In this document: piece by piece, positions 60,481-64,000 of the stretch
Position numbering within the stretch: the stretch's first letter is position 1
Layout of the letters: each line of letters begins with the position of its first letter
From: Amyloporia xantha
Taxonomy: Eukaryota; Basidiomycota; Agaricomycetes; Polyporales; Adustoporiaceae
DNA length: 64,000 bases
Direction of reading: 5' to 3'
NCBI GenBank assembly: GCA_036971615.1
Contig: JAYKKR010000026.1
Location: 62,001-126,000 of the forward strand
Notes under the pieces: model-generated
Database searches by the model: none
Told to the model about the DNA's origin: nothing
The model's input: the letters and a program-made list of their open reading frames with translations, nothing else
Made by a program: the position numbers and the translations under genes

Positions 60481-63400
60481 TAACCATTCTGTCTCTTTGT
60501 GTGATCTAGATATCACAGCATCACATACAAATGGAGTGTTGGCGGGCACTCTTGAAATAAATACTGTGTCGTTTGACAACAAAGTGTTGGCGGCCACTTT
60601 CATATACAAATCCGTGTCGCTTGGCGACAGAGCGTTCACCCATGTTCTCATATATGATATGGAGTCACACAATACAAATAACAAATGCTATGTCATCAAA
60701 CCATGTCCAGATTCATGCTCACTCAAACTGGTGTATAAGCTTCATTTGATTCTGTTTATGCCCATTTTGGATATCAAAGCCCAGGTAAAAAGTGTATCCC
60801 TCTACTGTATGCGCAATCACATCAGGAGACATGACTTCAGAGTGTATTCAGCAAGCATTCTGATATACAAGAGCATGTCAGCTGGGTTAATTTCTGGTAA
60901 TGTTGGCAAACATTCTCAATGTAAATGCTATCAAGTCAAGTTTTCACATTTAGATACATCCTTAGTGGGTGGAGGGTTGGCTGCCAAGCAAAGCCGGTAT
61001 TGGTCCTTCCAAGATCTGCAACAATTTGTATGTTTTGGTACACCATCTGTAAATTCTGATGGTAAATACCAATTTGCAGATTATGTTCTCCTTGATAAAG
61101 ATAGATACCATGAAGACAATGATATTATATTGGCAGATGTGCCATTGAAAACACTGGCAAGCCGTCTATCCGGTGCTTCTTTGAAAAAGGTACTTGGTCT
61201 GCATAGCATATCAGTTCACTACAAACGCATGAAGGTGGATGAAATGGCACGTACATTGGGTGAACACAAATGTGTGTCTTGTCCTTCATTTGTATCACTA
61301 TTTACACTGAAAACAGATCCCTTGACCAATGCACAGAAATGTCAATTATATCGGGACAAGTTGAGACAACAAGAACACTCTGTCAAGCCAAAACAACAGC
61401 CTACTATCAAGAATGATCACATATGTGTTAAGAAGCAAACTGAAGAAGATGGTACAGACACTTCATTTAATATCTTTCCCCCAGAGGCACCATCTGCTCA
61501 ACTTATCACTGATGTGGTCAATGGATTTCACTCAGACATGAATAAGAATAGGTTCATTGAACTGCCATGTGCTGTGTGCGCTCTTTTGACTCCAGTAACA
61601 CAGCTTGCTTTATTGGATGAATGCAATATTGACTTGTCTCTATTGAAGTCCGACAACCAGCCAACCACTCGCAAGGAGCGATTTTCTGCTGATGATCCTA
61701 TTGAACAGTGTGAGGGTCCCATTATATTACCCAATTGTAATCAGATATGTGCTGATTGCCTTGACTGTTTGCAAAAGAAAAAGATACCAGTGAATGCCCT
61801 TGCCAATGGTCTTTGGATTGGAGAGGTTCCATCTCAACTCTGTGATCTTACTTGGGTTGAAAAAATGCTTGTCGCTCGTGTCAAACACAACCACTGTATA
61901 GCAGAGGTCAAAGTCAGTGGCAGTTTCCGTATGCAGGCTAATGTCATCTGTCACTCAGTTCCAATGCCTGAGGTTTATGCTGAACTTCCACCAAGCAGAG
62001 CACAGCTTGATGAAGTATTTGCATTCTTATACATTGGGCCTAACAGACCAACAGAGAAGGACCACAAGCGGACTCCCTTTCTGGTGAGACATGACAAGGT
62101 TGCAAAGGCATTGGAATGGCTCAAACTGAATCATGAGGACTATGCAGATCTGTCCATCTCATACAAAAATCTCAATGAGTATCCAGAGGATGTGCCTCCA
62201 GTGATTATTGACTATCATCAGGCATACTGGGATCAAGATCCTGAAGCAACTGCAGTCAATGGACCTGGTGAAGGCAAGGGAACAACGGAGGGGCCTGTAC
62301 CTTTTGCAGTGCAAGGTCTAACTGGTGATCAGTTGATGCATATGATGGCAGAGAATCCCAGAGCAGTCATTGCCAAGGCAATCCATCAATTCAAGACTGG
62401 AAAAGTGCTGGGCATAGGGCAGGCAAAGAACCCAGAGAGTCTTTATCATAACCCACAGCTCTATCCACAGATGTTTCCGTGGCTTTTTCCTTATGGCTTT
62501 GGTGGATTGAACAATATCAAAGGTGTGACTACCGTCTCTGAGACAAAGCGTAAGCAGCAGCTACTTATGTATCATGACAAACGATTTCAACTTGACCGCT
62601 ACTTTCCACTGGTTGCATTTAATCATGAGCAGATAAAGAACTCCACAACAGGTGGGTATTTACTTACCAACCGTAAGAACTTTGCTGACATTACTAACCG
62701 CATACTAAATGTCCCCATGACCACACTAGAAGATCTGATCAAGCGATTGAGCCAAGGACCTGTGAAGCCTGAGAGTGAAGAAGAGAAGGCATGTTTTACA
62801 ATTATCAATGATCTAGACCATGTTGCTCACAAAGTTCAAGGCTCCTCCACAAACCGGAAACGAATGCGTAATGAAATATGGGCTCTGACGGCATCTCTGG
62901 GTGCTCCATCATGGTTTATAACATTTGCTCCTTCTGATGTATCCCATCCTCTTGCATTGTACTTTGCAGACACCCAAGAGATGTTCCACCCACACATTCT
63001 TCACCCTGATCTACGTAAAAGACTGATTGCCAACAATCCAGTTTCAGGTGCACGCTTCTTCAAAGTCATGGTTGAATTGTTTCTTAAACATGTCTTAGGT
63101 GTTGGAGTTGATCACAGAGGGGTCTATGGTGATACTGCAGCCTACTACGGCACAGTAGAGCAACAAGGACGTCTCACTCTTCACTTACACATGCTTATCT
63201 GGATCAAAAACTCACTTACACCCCAGGAGATTCGAGATCGTATCATGGATCCCAATTCAGACTTCCAGCAGCGAATGGTGGAGTACTTGGAGAGTGTGCA
63301 TGTGGGTGAGTTTTTGAATGGTACAATGGTTGATGTGAGTGAAAAAGTAAAGAAGAAGGAAGAAGAAGACCCCTCATATGTTAATCCCACCATGATTATG

Positions 63401-64000
63401 TCTCGTCCAGCAGCCCCACCTTGTACCAAACATGGCAGTGATCATATGGTAGACTGTGAGTCTTGTATGCAACATGACACATGGATAAAAGAGTATACAG
63501 ATGAGGTGAACAATATTGTGTTTAGATCCAACATACATGGTCATAACGAGGGATGTGGGTTTGTCAAGACTGGAACATGCAAGGCACGCTTTCCTCGTCA
63601 GACATTTCCCCACACCACTGTGGATCCTGAGACTGGAGCTCTCAATATGAAGAAAGGTGAGGCTTGGCTAAACACATATACTCCAGTACTCAGCTATCTT
63701 CTCCGATGCAACTCTGATGTAACCAGCCTGCTCTCTGGAACAGCCATCAAGTCAGTTATCTCCTATGTCACAGACTATATTACAAAAACTCCCCTGAAGA
63801 CGCACACCATGTTTGATGCCATTCGAAGAGTGTTTGACAAAAACTCTGAAATGCTGCTGAGTGACAGCTCTGATCGTAAACAAAAGGCAAGATCCATACT
63901 TACCAAAATTGTCAACACACTTACAGCAAGCTCAGAGATTGGTGGACCCATGGCTGCCATGTATCTGCTGAACCACAATGATCACTACACCAGTCACAAG
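60326..64000 (+). CDS. Helitron Rep-type replicase, N-terminal 1.2 thousand codons, continues past window
   Basis: An uninterrupted frame runs from the ATG at 60326 to the edge. The first 60 residues may be read-through of the upstream gene. Cys pairs follow (HKCVSCPSF, PCAVCALLTP, CADCLDCL). A DUF6570-type region comes next: ALANGLWIGEVPSQLCDLTWV, then PPSRAQLDEVFAFLYIGPNRP and NLNEYPEDVPP. Helitron_like_N follows: HNPQLYPQMFPWLFPYGFGG, TTGGYLLTNRKNF and SWFITFAPSD. The HUH motif is GRLTLHLHMLIW (His codons 63182-63184 and 63188-63190), and the two tyrosines are in ISYVTDYITK (63764 and 63776). Helitrons use these for rolling-circle transposition. The helicase half should lie to the right. 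No stop or frameshift was seen, so this copy may be functional. Confidence 0.9.
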   Translation, partial: MLLQSSKTLTLVALLWLCFLLELLPMLLMESVAISGYYYEKNAVHTHSLSADNHSVSLCDLDITASHTNGVLAGTLEINTVSFDNKVLAATFIYKSVSLGDRAFTHVLIYDMESHNTNNKCYVIKPCPDSCSLKLVYKLHLILFMPILDIKAQVKSVSLYCMRNHIRRHDFRVYSASILIYKSMSAGLISGNVGKHSQCKCYQVKFSHLDTSLVGGGLAAKQSRYWSFQDLQQFVCFGTPSVNSDGKYQFADYVLLDKDRYHEDNDIILADVPLKTLASRLSGASLKKVLGLHSISVHYKRMKVDEMARTLGEHKCVSCPSFVSLFTLKTDPLTNAQKCQLYRDKLRQQEHSVKPKQQPTIKNDHICVKKQTEEDGTDTSFNIFPPEAPSAQLITDVVNGFHSDMNKNRFIELPCAVCALLTPVTQLALLDECNIDLSLLKSDNQPTTRKERFSADDPIEQCEGPIILPNCNQICADCLDCLQKKKIPVNALANGLWIGEVPSQLCDLTWVEKMLVARVKHNHCIAEVKVSGSFRMQANVICHSVPMPEVYAELPPSRAQLDEVFAFLYIGPNRPTEKDHKRTPFLVRHDKVAKALEWLKLNHEDYADLSISYKNLNEYPEDVPPVIIDYHQAYWDQDPEATAVNGPGEGKGTTEGPVPFAVQGLTGDQLMHMMAENPRAVIAKAIHQFKTGKVLGIGQAKNPESLYHNPQLYPQMFPWLFPYGFGGLNNIKGVTTVSETKRKQQLLMYHDKRFQLDRYFPLVAFNHEQIKNSTTGGYLLTNRKNFADITNRILNVPMTTLEDLIKRLSQGPVKPESEEEKACFTIINDLDHVAHKVQGSSTNRKRMRNEIWALTASLGAPSWFITFAPSDVSHPLALYFADTQEMFHPHILHPDLRKRLIANNPVSGARFFKVMVELFLKHVLGVGVDHRGVYGDTAAYYGTVEQQGRLTLHLHMLIWIKNSLTPQEIRDRIMDPNSDFQQRMVEYLESVHVGEFLNGTMVDVSEKVKKKEEEDPSYVNPTMIMSRPAAPPCTKHGSDHMVDCESCMQHDTWIKEYTDEVNNIVFRSNIHGHNEGCGFVKTGTCKARFPRQTFPHTTVDPETGALNMKKGEAWLNTYTPVLSYLLRCNSDVTSLLSGTAIKSVISYVTDYITKTPLKTHTMFDAIRRVFDKNSEMLLSDSSDRKQKARSILTKIVNTLTASSEIGGPMAAMYLLNHNDHYTSHK

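Overview
The window looks like a chromosome segment of a filamentous basidiomycete (Agaricomycetes-like). Host genes carry many short introns of about 45-100 nt with GT-AG (occasionally GC-AG) borders. The right half carries Helitron replicase genes of the DUF6570/Helitron_like_N type and other repeats common in mushroom genomes. Assignments rest on reading translations, splice sites and repeats by eye; no database search was run.

Left part, about 1-26 kb: a compact, balanced-GC host region. In order it holds the 3' end of a Ser-rich protein; a mitochondrial adrenodoxin-type ferredoxin (YAH1-like, +) facing ETF-ubiquinone oxidoreductase (-); a GPH-type sugar transporter (+); a monocarboxylate-porter-like MFS protein (-); a Spo7-like regulatory subunit (-); a signal-peptide type I membrane protein (-); a mitochondrial membrane J-protein with a 15-nt microexon (-); a secreted amidase (-); the E2 enzyme RAD6/UBC2 (+); a Dgk1-like CTP-dependent diacylglycerol kinase (-); and ribosomal protein eS17 (-). 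Where I rebuilt exon chains completely, the frame is preserved.

Middle part, about 26.3-48 kb: an AT-rich island of nested repeats. It contains a 2.7-kb foldback element; long inverted repeats near 29.6-30.8 and 40.2-41.7 kb with a third copy at 46.5-47.5 kb; a minisatellite of about 24 bp; two head-to-head F-box/nucleotidyltransferase-like paralogs, each broken by a different TIR element at the same 11-bp target; and a decayed Helitron Rep N-terminus. A 15.7-kb block (30.77-46.49 kb) bounded by GGGTGTCTAAC / GTTAGACACCC appears to split one repeat copy that is uninterrupted elsewhere.

Right part, about 47.5-64 kb: an intact replication protein A 14-kDa-like (RPA3) gene; a GC-rich array of hairpin repeats; then a gene-rich mobile-looking block. 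That block holds an intact 12-exon gene for a 1,303-residue orphan protein, a convergent orphan gene, a gene built of tiny exons in which 20 consecutive introns are all phase 2, and the open N-terminal 1.2 thousand codons of a Helitron Rep protein with HUH and two-tyrosine motifs, which runs off the window.

Best candidates for new biology are the orphan cassette at 50.4-60.4 kb next to the Helitron, the RPA3-like gene in the repeat island, the all-phase-2 exon array, and the site-matched TIR elements.
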